Below, in pieces: positions 43,870 to 52,374 of a stretch of 64,000 bases of DNA (position 1 is the stretch's first letter; every line of letters starts with the position of its first letter). Source of the stretch: Streptomyces sp. Tu6071 (GTDB lineage: Bacteria; Actinomycetota; Actinomycetes; Streptomycetales; Streptomycetaceae). A program made the translations under genes and the position numbers. The stretch is taken from the NCBI RefSeq assembly GCF_000213055.1, contig NZ_CM001165.1, positions 2,131,445 through 2,195,444 of the forward strand, written 5' to 3'. A model generated the notes under the pieces. That model was not told the DNA's origin and ran no database searches. It saw only the letters and a list, made by a program, of their open reading frames with translations.

Positions 43870-44562
43870 TCAGCGGGACGTCACGCGGTGGTGGTCCCCC
43901 GTGTCGTACACCTCGAAGGCGTCGAGGAAGGCGCGGGCGCCCTCCGCCGCCGCGGCGGGCGTGGGCCGGTGACCGACCGGGGTCACGGGCTGGATGAGGG
44001 CCGCCGCGTGGGACGAGGTCCAGCCGCAGCGCGTGACGGGCTCGAACGCGACCGTGATCCGCGCGCAGCGCAGCAGGCCGCCGTTGCGGCCCGCCGGGAA
44101 CGTCTTCGCCTCCTCCGGGCGGACCTCGACACCGAGGAGCGTGGAGAGGATGTCCGTCTCCCCGGCCGCCTCGGCGAGGTCGTCGCCCTTCTCGGCGAGC
44201 ACGACGCTCACGAGGTACGGGTCGCCGCCGCCCTCCTCCGGCACGTAGCTCACGCGCGCGTCGAGCGGACCGCGCCCGACCTCGCGCCGCTCCCCGGCCG
44301 GCCACAGCGTCTCGTCCTTCTTCGCGAGCCGGTAGTGCCCGAAGGAGGCCGGTACCCGGGCCTCGTACGCGCCGGACGGGGACTGCCGGTCGCTGAGGAG
44401 GACCCCCGCCGTGACGCCGCCCGCGACGAGGACGGCGGCGATCCCGAGCGCGGTCCACACCCGGCGCCGACGGGCCCGGGACCGGGAGCGTGCCGCCGCC
44501 GCCCAGTCGATCGGGGTGAGGGCCGGGCTCTCCCCGGTCCTGGTCTCGCTCTCCCCTGCCAT
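43870..44562 (-). CDS. Single-pass membrane protein of unknown function
   Basis: This 230-residue protein has a cytosolic N-terminus, a basic RARRRRVW patch, one transmembrane helix (TALGIAAVLVAGGVTAGVLL, about residues 37-56) and an extracellular domain. That domain begins RVPASFGHYRLAKKDETLW and has two cysteines (LRCARI, TRCGW) that could form a disulfide. I recognise no family. It is adjacent to the putative lipoprotein in the same orientation, so the two may work together at the membrane. AAGGGGG lies upstream of the ATG. Confidence 0.65.
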   Translation of the reverse strand: MAGESETRTGESPALTPIDWAAAARSRSRARRRRVWTALGIAAVLVAGGVTAGVLLSDRQSPSGAYEARVPASFGHYRLAKKDETLWPAGERREVGRGPLDARVSYVPEEGGGDPYLVSVVLAEKGDDLAEAAGETDILSTLLGVEVRPEEAKTFPAGRNGGLLRCARITVAFEPVTRCGWTSSHAAALIQPVTPVGHRPTPAAAAEGARAFLDAFEVYDTGDHHRVTSR

Positions 44563-44594
44563 GGCATGCCCCCTTCAGTTCTCCGCAGAGGTTG

Positions 44595-45356
44595 TCACAC
44601 CCCCGCGCGCCCCGTCCCGAGAACGCCGCGCTCATAGCCCGTCGCGACGCTCGTGGACCGTACGAACCGTGCCGGGGTGTCGAGCGCCCGGACCCGTCCG
44701 GCGTCGATCACCGCGACGCGGTCGCACAGGCGTGGGGCCTCCTCCATGAAGTGCGTGACGAGGAGGATCGTGACGCCGCTGTCGCGGATCTCCTCGACCG
44801 GTTGCCACGTCTCGTGGCGGCCGCAGGGGGCGAGGCCCTTGGTGGGTTCGTCGAGGAGGAGGACGCGGGGGCGGCCGAGGGGCGCGAGGGCGATCGAGAG
44901 GCGCTGCTTCTGGCCGCCCGAGAGCTTCGCCCAGCGCGCGTCGAGGCGGTCGGCGAGCCCGGGGCGCTCCGCGAGGGCGCGCCAGTCGGCGGGGTCGGGG
45001 TGGAAGGAGGCGTGGAGGAGCAGGGCCTCACGCACAGTGATCTTCGGCGGGAGGGCGCTCTCCTGGAGCTGCACGCCCAGGAGGCGGCTGACGGCGGGGT
45101 GTTCGGCGCGGGGGTCGAGCCCGGCGACGCGGACGGAGCCGCTGTCGGGGGCGCGCAGTCCCGCGACGCACTCGACGGTCGTCGTCTTCCCCGCCCCGTT
45201 CGGTCCGAGGACGCCGAAGACCTCGCCCTCGTGCACGCGGAAGGAGACGCCGTCGACGACGCGGCGCCCCCCTTAGCTCTTGCGCAGGTCACGGACGTCG
45301 ACGAGGACGGGGGCCGCGCCGGTGGCGGGGCCTTCGGGGTCCGGGTGTGCGGTCAT
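44595..45356 (-). pseudogene. Broken DrrA-type drug-exporter ABC ATPase
   Basis: Reading from the ATG at 45356, the frame runs MTAHPDPEGPATG...VDVRDLRKS and then meets TAA at 45275-45273, where intact relatives have Tyr in RKSYGGRRVVDGVSF. After the stop the same frame continues with Walker A GPNGAGKTT, signature LSGGQKQR and Walker B LLLDEPT. The D-loop reads KGLAP instead of TGLDP, and the protein ends about 70-100 residues short of normal DrrA length. No ABC-2 permease follows. A GTG at 45236 could restart a shortened product. This looks like decay, unless the stop is a sequencing error. Confidence 0.75.
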
Positions 45357-45540
45357 GGCCCCAGGCTCGCGGGGCGGACGGGCGCTTGGTATCGGCCAGT
45401 TCGCCAGGGCCCCTCATCCGATCGGTCGAGGGGGCCTCGGCGGCGCGGCCCGGAGCAGGAGGGGGTGCGGCGGCGTGACCGGATCGGCGCGCGGTGGCCG
45501 GATGTTTGGGGCGTACAGGAAAACCCGGTGGGCATTGTCA

Positions 45541-47379
45541 GTGGCGGAACGTAATCTCGCCGCTGTGACAGCAGATCTTCCCGACTCCCCCAAGACCCGC
45601 TCGGCGGCGCGGACCCTGTCGCGCCTGTGGCCCTATGTCAGACCGGTACGGGCTCGGCTCGCGACCGCCGCCGTGATCGCCGTGCTCGCCTCCTGCGTGG
45701 GCCTCGTGGTGCCGCTCGTGCTCAAGGCGATCGTGGACGGCCCCGTCGCGGACCACGACCCGGGCGGGGTGTGGCTCGGGGCGCTCGGGCTGCTGCTGCT
45801 CGGGATAACGGAGGCGGTTCTCTTCGGCTTCCGGCGCTGGCTCGTGGCGAGGCCGCTCGCGGGGGTCGAGGCGGAGTTGCGGCGGGACCTGTTCGGGCGC
45901 CTCCAGCGCCTGCCCACCTCGTTCCACGACCGGTGGGCCTCGGGCCAGTTGCTCTCGCGCGCGACGACCGACCTCATGATGCTGCGCATGTTCCTCGCCT
46001 TCCCGCTGACGTTCCTCCTGGTCAACGGCGTGACGATCGGCGTCGGCGTGGTGATCCTGGTGATCCAGGACTGGGGGCTGGGGCTGCTGCTGCTCGTGCC
46101 CGTCGCGCCGCTGGTCCCGCTCTGCACGTACTTCGAGCGCCGGTACAGCACCGCGGCGCGGCAGGCGCAGGACCAGATCGGGGACGTCACGACGCTCGTC
46201 GAGGAGAGCGTCCTCGGCATCCGCGTCGTGAAGGGCTTCGGTCGGCACCGCAGCCAGGCGCGCGTCTTCCGCGCGCGGGCGAAGGAGCTGCGGGCCACGG
46301 AGCTGCGCAAGGCGCACCTGCTCGCGTGGATCTGGGGGGTCATCACGACGCTCCCCGAGCTGGCGATCGTGACGGCGCTCGTGCTCGGCACGATCCGTGT
46401 CGCGGACGGCGACCTCTCGGCGGGCACGCTCGTCGCCTTCCTCTCCACGGCGCTCGCGCTGCGCTGGCCCGTCGAGTCGATCGGCTTCCTCCTCGCGATG
46501 TGCCAGGAGGCGGCGGCAGCGGCGGAGCGGTACTTCGAGGTCATGGACGAGCGGCCCGAGGAGGACGTGCCCGCTCCGGCCGCCGCGGCGCGCGCGGAGG
46601 TACGGGCAGGGGCACGGGGCGCGGCGGACGGGCTGCGCTTCCACGGGGTCGGCTTCCGCTTCCCCGACGCCGCGCCGGACGCGCCCCCGCTGCTCGACGG
46701 CGTGGACCTGCACGTACGGCCGGGCGAGACCGTCGCGCTCGTGGGCGCCACGGGCTGCGGCAAGACGACACTGACCCACCTCGTACCGCGCCTCTACGAG
46801 CTGAGCGAGGGCCGGATCACGCTCGACGGCGAGGACATCACGGCGATGCCGCGCGAGCGGCTGCGCTCCCTCGTCGCCGTCGCCTTCGAGGAGCCGACGC
46901 TCTTCTCGGCGTCGATCGCGGAGAACGTGCTGATGGGCGCGGGCCCCGACGCGGGCACGAAGGACCTCGCGCGGGCGCTCGACGTGGCGCAGGCCGGTTT
47001 CGTGAAGGACCTGCCGCACGCGGAGAGCACCGAGGTGGGCGAGCAGGGGCTGAGCCTGTCGGGCGGGCAGCGGCAGCGGCTCGCACTCGCCCGCGCGGTG
47101 GTGGGCTCGCCGCCCTTCCTCGTGCTCGACGACCCGCTCTCGGCGCTCGACGTCGCCACCGAGGCGGCCGTCGAGGCGGCGCTGCGCCGCGTCCTGGAGG
47201 GGACGACGGCGCTGGTCGTGGCGCACCGGCCGTCGACGGTGCAGCTCGCCGACCGGGTCGCGCTCCTCTCCGACGGCCGGATCACGGCCGTCGGCACCCA
47301 TCATCAACTGCTGCGCGAGAACGCCGAGTACGCCTGGCTCATGTCGGGCGCGGAACGGGCCCTGGAGGGACAGGCATGA
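45541..47379 (+). CDS. ABC exporter half-transporter A (heterodimeric type, degenerate ATP site)
   Basis: This protein of about 612 residues has a six-helix transmembrane domain (about residues 25-330) and an ATPase domain (about 370-600): Walker A GATGCGKTT, signature LSLSGGQRQR, Walker B FLVLDDPLSALD and switch VVAHRPST. The catalytic glutamate after Walker B is Asp here (LDDP), as in the inactive site of heterodimeric exporters. Start uncertain: I chose the GTG at 45541; an ATG at 45502 and a GTG at 45565 are alternatives, and none has a strong ribosome site. It is coupled to the partner gene by ATGA. Confidence 0.85.
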   Translation: MAERNLAAVTADLPDSPKTRSAARTLSRLWPYVRPVRARLATAAVIAVLASCVGLVVPLVLKAIVDGPVADHDPGGVWLGALGLLLLGITEAVLFGFRRWLVARPLAGVEAELRRDLFGRLQRLPTSFHDRWASGQLLSRATTDLMMLRMFLAFPLTFLLVNGVTIGVGVVILVIQDWGLGLLLLVPVAPLVPLCTYFERRYSTAARQAQDQIGDVTTLVEESVLGIRVVKGFGRHRSQARVFRARAKELRATELRKAHLLAWIWGVITTLPELAIVTALVLGTIRVADGDLSAGTLVAFLSTALALRWPVESIGFLLAMCQEAAAAAERYFEVMDERPEEDVPAPAAAARAEVRAGARGAADGLRFHGVGFRFPDAAPDAPPLLDGVDLHVRPGETVALVGATGCGKTTLTHLVPRLYELSEGRITLDGEDITAMPRERLRSLVAVAFEEPTLFSASIAENVLMGAGPDAGTKDLARALDVAQAGFVKDLPHAESTEVGEQGLSLSGGQRQRLALARAVVGSPPFLVLDDPLSALDVATEAAVEAALRRVLEGTTALVVAHRPSTVQLADRVALLSDGRITAVGTHHQLLRENAEYAWLMSGAERALEGQA

Positions 47380-49460
47380 CGACGGGAGCCGATCGGCGAC
47401 ACCCGGACGGAGCGGGCGACGGGCCGGGCGACGCACAGGCCGGGCGTACGGGCACGGAGGCGCTGCTGACCTCGCCGCCCACGCCCCTGCCCCCGCTTCC
47501 GGCGGACGCGACCCCGGCGGAGGCCGCTCCGGCGGACGGGACTCTGGCGGAAGCCGCTCCGGCGGACGCGACCTTGGCGGACGGGGCGTTGACGGACGGG
47601 GCGTTGACGGACGCGACCCCGGCGGGCGGGGCCCCGGCGAAGGGGACCCCGGCGGGCGCGACCCCGCCGCCCGATCCCTTCGACCAGGACGACCTGCCCG
47701 TCGCCAAGGGCGCCACGCGCGCGCTCCTCGGCGCGCTGCTGCGCCCGCACCGGGGGCGGGTCGCGCTCACGGTGCTGTTCCTGCTGCTCCAGCAGGCGGC
47801 GATGCAGGCGGGCCCGCTGCTCGTCGCGTACGCGATCGACCAGGGCGTCCCCGCGGTGCGGCGCGAGGACTACGGGCCGCTCGTCGCGCTCGGCACGGCG
47901 TACGCGCTGTGCGCGCTCGGCTCGGGCGTCTTCCAGTTCGTGTACACGAAGCTGTCGGGCCGCGTGAGCCAGGACGTGCTGCTCGATCTGCGCGGGCGGA
48001 TCTTCCGGCACGCGCAGGTGCTGAGCGTGGACTTCCACGAGCGGTACACCTCGGGGCGGCTCATCTCGCGTTCGACGACGGACGTCGAGTCGCTGCGCGA
48101 ACTGCTCGACGAGGGCCTCCAGGAGCTGATCAACACGCTCCTCTCCTTCCTGTCGATCTCCGTCGTGCTGCTCGTGCTCGACGGCTGGACGGGCGCGCTC
48201 GCCGTGCTGTCCTTCGTCCCGCTGTACCTGCTCGTGCGGCTCTACCAGCGGCGCGCGGGGCGGGTCTTCGCGCGGCGCTCGACGGCGATCGCCTCGGTCA
48301 TCGTGAAGTTCGGCGAGACGATGAACGGCATCCGCCCGGTGCGGGCCTTCCGGCGCGAGGCGGTCAACGACGCCGAGTTCGACGCGCTCAACCGGAAGCA
48401 CGAGCGCAGCAACGGCGACTCGCTCATCGAGATGGCGCGGTACGTGGTCGGCTCGCGGCTCGTGGCGAACACGACGATCGCCGCGATCGTGCTGTGGGAC
48501 GCCTACCGGGTCGCGGACGGGACGCTCGCGCTCGGCACGCTCGCGGCGGCGGCGCTCTACCTGCGGCGCCTGTACGACCCGATCGACCGGCTCGGCCAGT
48601 TCCTCAACGCCTACCAGTCGGCGGCGGCCTCGCTGGAGAAGGTCGCCGGGCTGCTCGCGCAGGAGCCGGGCGTGCCCGAACCCGCCGTGCCGCGCGAGCT
48701 GCCCCCGGCGCGGGCCGGACTCCCGGGCCGCCAGGTCGACTTCGAGGGCGTCTCGTTCTCGTACCGGACGGGCGGCGAGGTGCTGCCGCGCTTCGGTCTG
48801 CGCCTCGACGCCGGGAAGACGGTGGCCGTCGTCGGCTCGACGGGGGCGGGCAAGTCGACACTCGCGAAGCTCCTGGCCCGCTTCTACGACCCGACCGAGG
48901 GTCGCGTCCTGCTCGACGGCACCGACCTGCGCGACCTGCCGATGGCGGAGCTGCGGCGCGGCGTCGTCATGGTGACGCAGGAGGCGTTCCTCTTCTCCGG
49001 GACGATCGCGGACAACATCGCGATCGGCCGTCCGGAGGCGAGCCGCGCCGAGATCGAGCAGGCGGCGAAGGCGATCGGGGCGCACGAGTTCATCGCCGCG
49101 CTCCCGGAGGGCTACGACACGGACGTACGCAAACGCGGTGGGCGCATCTCGGCGGGCCAGCGCCAGTTGGTGGCCTTCGCGCGCGCCCTGCTCGCCGACC
49201 CGGCGGTCCTGATCCTGGACGAGGCGACGAGTTCGCTCGACATCCCGGGCGAACGCGCGGTGCAGGAGGCGATGGAAACGGTCCTCCACGGCCGCACGGC
49301 CGTCGTCATCGCCCACCGCCTCTCCACGGTGGCGATCGCCGACCGCGTCCTCGTCATGAGCAAGGGCCGCGTCATCGAGGACGGCGCCCCGGACCAACTG
49401 ATCGCCGGCACGGGCACGTTCGCGGGCCTGCACCGGACGTGGCGGGAGAGCCTGGCCTGA
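47376..49460 (+). CDS. ABC exporter half-transporter B (heterodimeric type, active ATP site)
   Basis: This 694-residue partner starts with about 105 residues of low-complexity Ala/Pro/Asp/Gly/Thr repeats (PADATPAEAAPADG), then a six-helix membrane domain and an ATPase domain: Walker A GSTGAGKST, Walker B LILDEATSSLD with a normal catalytic Glu, switch VIAHRLST. Its signature reads RISAGQRQL instead of LSGGQ, which fits the other half of an asymmetric exporter. The ATG overlaps the stop of half-transporter A. Such pairs export drugs or lipids; the substrate is unknown. Confidence 0.88.
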   Translation: MTTGADRRHPDGAGDGPGDAQAGRTGTEALLTSPPTPLPPLPADATPAEAAPADGTLAEAAPADATLADGALTDGALTDATPAGGAPAKGTPAGATPPPDPFDQDDLPVAKGATRALLGALLRPHRGRVALTVLFLLLQQAAMQAGPLLVAYAIDQGVPAVRREDYGPLVALGTAYALCALGSGVFQFVYTKLSGRVSQDVLLDLRGRIFRHAQVLSVDFHERYTSGRLISRSTTDVESLRELLDEGLQELINTLLSFLSISVVLLVLDGWTGALAVLSFVPLYLLVRLYQRRAGRVFARRSTAIASVIVKFGETMNGIRPVRAFRREAVNDAEFDALNRKHERSNGDSLIEMARYVVGSRLVANTTIAAIVLWDAYRVADGTLALGTLAAAALYLRRLYDPIDRLGQFLNAYQSAAASLEKVAGLLAQEPGVPEPAVPRELPPARAGLPGRQVDFEGVSFSYRTGGEVLPRFGLRLDAGKTVAVVGSTGAGKSTLAKLLARFYDPTEGRVLLDGTDLRDLPMAELRRGVVMVTQEAFLFSGTIADNIAIGRPEASRAEIEQAAKAIGAHEFIAALPEGYDTDVRKRGGRISAGQRQLVAFARALLADPAVLILDEATSSLDIPGERAVQEAMETVLHGRTAVVIAHRLSTVAIADRVLVMSKGRVIEDGAPDQLIAGTGTFAGLHRTWRESLA
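47499..47670 (+). repeat. Degenerate 15-30 bp coding repeats in half-transporter B
   Basis: GCGGACGCGACC/GCTCCGGCGGAC/GCGTTGACGGAC-type blocks recur and encode PADAT, AEAAPADGT, LADGALTDGAL and AKGTPAGAT. The N-terminal tail appears to have grown by slippage and has no counterpart in typical exporters. Confidence 0.7.
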
Positions 49461-49474
49461 GACCGCAGCGACTC

Positions 49475-49520
49475 ACGTGGGGGGCGGGCCGGTTCACGCG
49501 AACCGGCCCGCCCCCCACGT
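49475..49520. terminator. Perfect 21-bp hairpin between convergent transporter genes
   Basis: A 21-base arm at 49475-49495 (begins ACGTGGGGGGCGGG) and its exact complement at 49500-49520 enclose the loop ACGC. It sits 15 bases after the ABC exporter stop and before the convergent MFS gene, so it can end both transcripts. Confidence 0.85.
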
Positions 49521-49581
49521 ACCGCCCCCTGCGCGCCCCAGCCACCCGCGTACCGCCGCCCTGCGCGCACCGCGTCGGCGG

Positions 49582-51030
49582 TCAGGCGGGGCGTTCGCGC
49601 GGGAGCAGTGCGGCGACGAGGACGCCCAGCAGGACGAGGGCCGCGTTGACCGCGAGCGCCGTGGTGACGCCGTGGCGGACGGCCGCGGCGGTGGCGGCGC
49701 CCGTCGTGCTCGCCGTGACGACCGCCGACATGAGGGGCGTGCCCATCGTGATGCCGATCTGCTGGGACATCGAGGCGAGGCCCGTGGCGAGACCCTGTTC
49801 CTCGTCGGGGAGTCCGCTCGTCGCCGTGACCATGAAGCCGACGATCACGAGCATGTTGCCGACACCGCCGAAGAACGTCGCGGGGAGCAGCAGGCCGAGC
49901 GCCGCGCCCGCGCCCGTACCGAGGAGGCCGAGGAAGAGGAGCGCGGCCGTGAAGACGGTCTGGACGAGGCCGCCCGCGAGGAGCACGGCCCGTGTGGACG
50001 TGCGGGCGATGGCCCTCGGGGCGAGGAGGCCGCCCGCGACGGTGCCGAGTCCGAGCACACCGAACGAGACGCCCGCCGCGAGCGGCGAGAAGCCCAGGGT
50101 CTTCTGGAGGTAGAGCGTCAGGAGGTAGACGAGGGAGGTCTCGGTGACGAAGGCGAGCAGGCCGAGGACGTTGCCGAGCGCGACGCCCCGGCGGCGCAGG
50201 ACCCGCGGTGGGACGAGCGGTTCGCGCGCCTTCCGTTCGACCAGCGCGAAGACGGCGAGCAGGGCGGCCCCGCCGAGCAGCCCGGTCAGCGCCCGGCCGC
50301 CGGTCCACCCGTACTCGCCGGCCTGCGTGAGCCCGTAGACGAGGCCGAGCAGGCCGAGCGTGACGGCGAGCGCGCCGGGCAGGTCGAGGCGCGGGCGCAC
50401 CGGGGGCCGCGACTCCTTGATGACGGTCGGCGCGATCACGAGGACGGCGACGGCGACGGGCACGTTGACGAAGAAGGCCCAGCGCCACGAGAGCAGGTCC
50501 GTGAGGACGCCGCCGAGGATCGCGCCCGTCGTGAAACCGGCCGACATGAGCGCGCCGTTGATGCCGAGCGCCTTCTGCCGCAGCGGGCCCTCCGGGAAGG
50601 ACGTCGTGAGGAGCGAGAGGCCCGCCGGGGTCGCCGCCGCCGTCGCGAGGCCCTGCGCGACGCGGGCGGCGAGCAGCACTCCCGGGCTGGTGGCGAGACC
50701 GCCGACGAGCGAGGCCGTGCCGAGCAGCGCGATGCTGCCGACGAAGATCCGCTTCCGGCCGATCAGGTCGCCGATCCGTCCGAAGAAGAGCGTGAACCCG
50801 GCGGCGCACAGCGCGAAGGCCGTCGCGATCCACTGGAGGTTCGCGAGCGAGAAGCCGAGCCCCTCGCCGATCGCGGGCAGCGCCACGTTCAGGATCGAGA
50901 AGTCGACGGCCAGCATGAACTGGGCGACGAGCAGGACGGCGAGCACGAGCTTGAGGCGGGCGGTGAGGCGCGGGGCCCCGGGCGGTGGCGCGGGAGTCGC
51001 GGGCGCGGACTCGGCGCGGAGTACGGACAT
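49582..51030 (-). CDS. MFS drug-efflux transporter (DHA2/14-TM type)
   Basis: This 482-residue proton-driven exporter is similar to EmrB/QacA-type pumps. The N-terminal helix contains LVAQFMLAVDFSILNVALPAIG, typical of the motif D1 region. The conserved loop motif A is GRIGDLIGRKRIF, and the motif C-like segment is INGALMSAGFTTGAILGGVLTD. Fourteen hydrophobic segments are plausible by eye. GAAGGG precedes the ATG at 51030. It is divergent from a TetR gene, with palindromic operators between, the standard layout for inducible efflux. Confidence 0.9.
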   Translation of the reverse strand: MSVLRAESAPATPAPPPGAPRLTARLKLVLAVLLVAQFMLAVDFSILNVALPAIGEGLGFSLANLQWIATAFALCAAGFTLFFGRIGDLIGRKRIFVGSIALLGTASLVGGLATSPGVLLAARVAQGLATAAATPAGLSLLTTSFPEGPLRQKALGINGALMSAGFTTGAILGGVLTDLLSWRWAFFVNVPVAVAVLVIAPTVIKESRPPVRPRLDLPGALAVTLGLLGLVYGLTQAGEYGWTGGRALTGLLGGAALLAVFALVERKAREPLVPPRVLRRRGVALGNVLGLLAFVTETSLVYLLTLYLQKTLGFSPLAAGVSFGVLGLGTVAGGLLAPRAIARTSTRAVLLAGGLVQTVFTAALLFLGLLGTGAGAALGLLLPATFFGGVGNMLVIVGFMVTATSGLPDEEQGLATGLASMSQQIGITMGTPLMSAVVTASTTGAATAAAVRHGVTTALAVNAALVLLGVLVAALLPRERPA

Positions 51031-51066
51031 GACGAACCCTTCGGTACGAGGGCGCGGGCGCGCCGT

Positions 51067-51100
51067 TCGCCGTAACGGGACTGGATTCCCGTTACGGCGA
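51067..51100. promoter_or_regulatory. Perfect 14-bp inverted repeat, operator of the MFS/TetR pair
   Basis: TCGCCGTAACGGGA (51067-51080) and TCCCGTTACGGCGA (51087-51100) flank CTGGAT. A second, imperfect copy (CGTAAGGGAA, six bases, TTCCGTTA) follows at about 51123-51146, immediately before the TetR start. This fits repression of both divergent promoters by the TetR protein. Confidence 0.8.
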
Positions 51101-51156
51101 AGAACGTAGCACCGCCGGGCGCCGTAAGGGAACTCTAATTCCGTTAAGCTGGGGTC

Positions 51157-51804
51157 ATGACCGACGCAGCCGCTCCGCCCCCGCCCGGCACCCCGCCCCC
51201 CGGCACCGTCCGCCCCGGCGGTCGCACCGCCCGCGTACGGGAGGCCGTCCTGCGCGCGAGCGGCGACGCGCTCGCCGAGCGGGGCTTCGAGGCCCTGGAC
51301 CTCGCCGACGTCGCCCGCCGCGCCGAGGTGGGCAGGACGACGGTCTACCGGCGCTGGGGCACCCCGGCCGCGCTCGCCGCCGACCTGCTCGCCGACATGG
51401 CGGAGCAGTCCCTGCCGCGCGCGGACACCGGCACCGTCGAGGGCGACCTCCTCGCCAACGCGCGCCTCGTCGTCAGGACCCTCACGGACCCGCGCCAGGG
51501 CCGCCTCTTCCGCGCCCTCGTCGCCGCCTCGCTCTGCGACCCGGAGACGGCAGCGGCACTGCACCGCTTCTACGAGGTGCGGGTCGCGGAGTGGGCCGGG
51601 TGCGTCACGGACGCCGTGGCACGCGGTGAACTCCCGCCCGGCACGGACGCGCACGCGGTCGTCGCCGCCGTATCGGCCCCGCTGTACTACGCCTTCCTCA
51701 ACCTCGGCGCCCCGCTCACGGACCACCACGCCCGCCGCGCGGCCCACGCGGCGGCGACGGCGGCACGGGCGGGGGTGTGGAGCGGGGGTACGGAGGACGG
51801 CTGA
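51157..51804 (+). CDS. TetR-family regulator (TetR_C_11/16-type)
   Basis: This 215-residue regulator has a Pro-rich N-terminal arm and a helix-turn-helix at about residues 25-70 (VREAVLRASGDALAERGFEALDLADVARRAEVGRTTVYRRWGT). Its ligand domain contains LTDPRQGRLFRALVAASL and the late PLYYAFLNLGAPL that recurs in AcrR-like actinobacterial regulators. It should repress the MFS gene and itself through the adjacent dyads. Almost no room is left for a ribosome site before the ATG, so the message may be leaderless. Confidence 0.88.
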   Translation: MTDAAAPPPPGTPPPGTVRPGGRTARVREAVLRASGDALAERGFEALDLADVARRAEVGRTTVYRRWGTPAALAADLLADMAEQSLPRADTGTVEGDLLANARLVVRTLTDPRQGRLFRALVAASLCDPETAAALHRFYEVRVAEWAGCVTDAVARGELPPGTDAHAVVAAVSAPLYYAFLNLGAPLTDHHARRAAHAAATAARAGVWSGGTEDG

Positions 51805-52374
51805 GGGACGGCACCCGCGGCGCCCGGCGGCCCCACCCCGCCATCCCCGGCGAGCCCCCTCCGGCACCAGCAGCCCCCACCCCCCACTTTCCAGCCAACG
51901 GCCGACACCCATCGGGCCCTTGACAGCCTCGCCCACAGCCGCCGCACAGGCCCGGCGCACCGCGTCGTGGCATGTGCGCGGAAACCGCTCCCCCGGCCTT
52001 GTTGAGCTACCGACGCGTAACGGCGGTGGCGCGCGGGGGCCCGCGGACGGCGGCCGGCGGGCGGCGCCGGAGCGGGACATGGTTCCGGCCAAGCTCTCTT
52101 CGTGGTCATGACACGCGGTGCCCCGCGATGCGAAGGTGGCGATGCGCCACCCCCCACGGTCGGCCACACCCCCCACCCCTCGGGGCCGGATCGCCCTCGG
52201 ACGATCCGGCCCCGCAGCACCCGCACGCCCGTCAGTTCACCGCGCGGCCCGTCGTCCGCCTCCCCCACGAGGCACGACCCCGCCGAGGCACCGCCCCACC
52301 GAGGGCCACGCCCCGCCGGGTCACGGCGCCGGACCGCGCTCCCCCCACTGGAACGAATCGACTGGGAGTCAGCG
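51805..52374. other. 570-bp region without a recognisable gene
   Basis: Pro/Arg/His-rich open frames cross this stretch but have no family resemblance and no ribosome sites. A small dyad GGTGGC-GATGC-GCCACC lies at 52133-52149. It should contain the protease promoter; I cannot place it. Confidence 0.5.

Noticed and set aside
45502..45541. ATG at 45502 as start of ABC half-transporter A
   Set aside because: No ribosome site, and the extra residues lack the style of exporter N-termini; kept only as an alternative.
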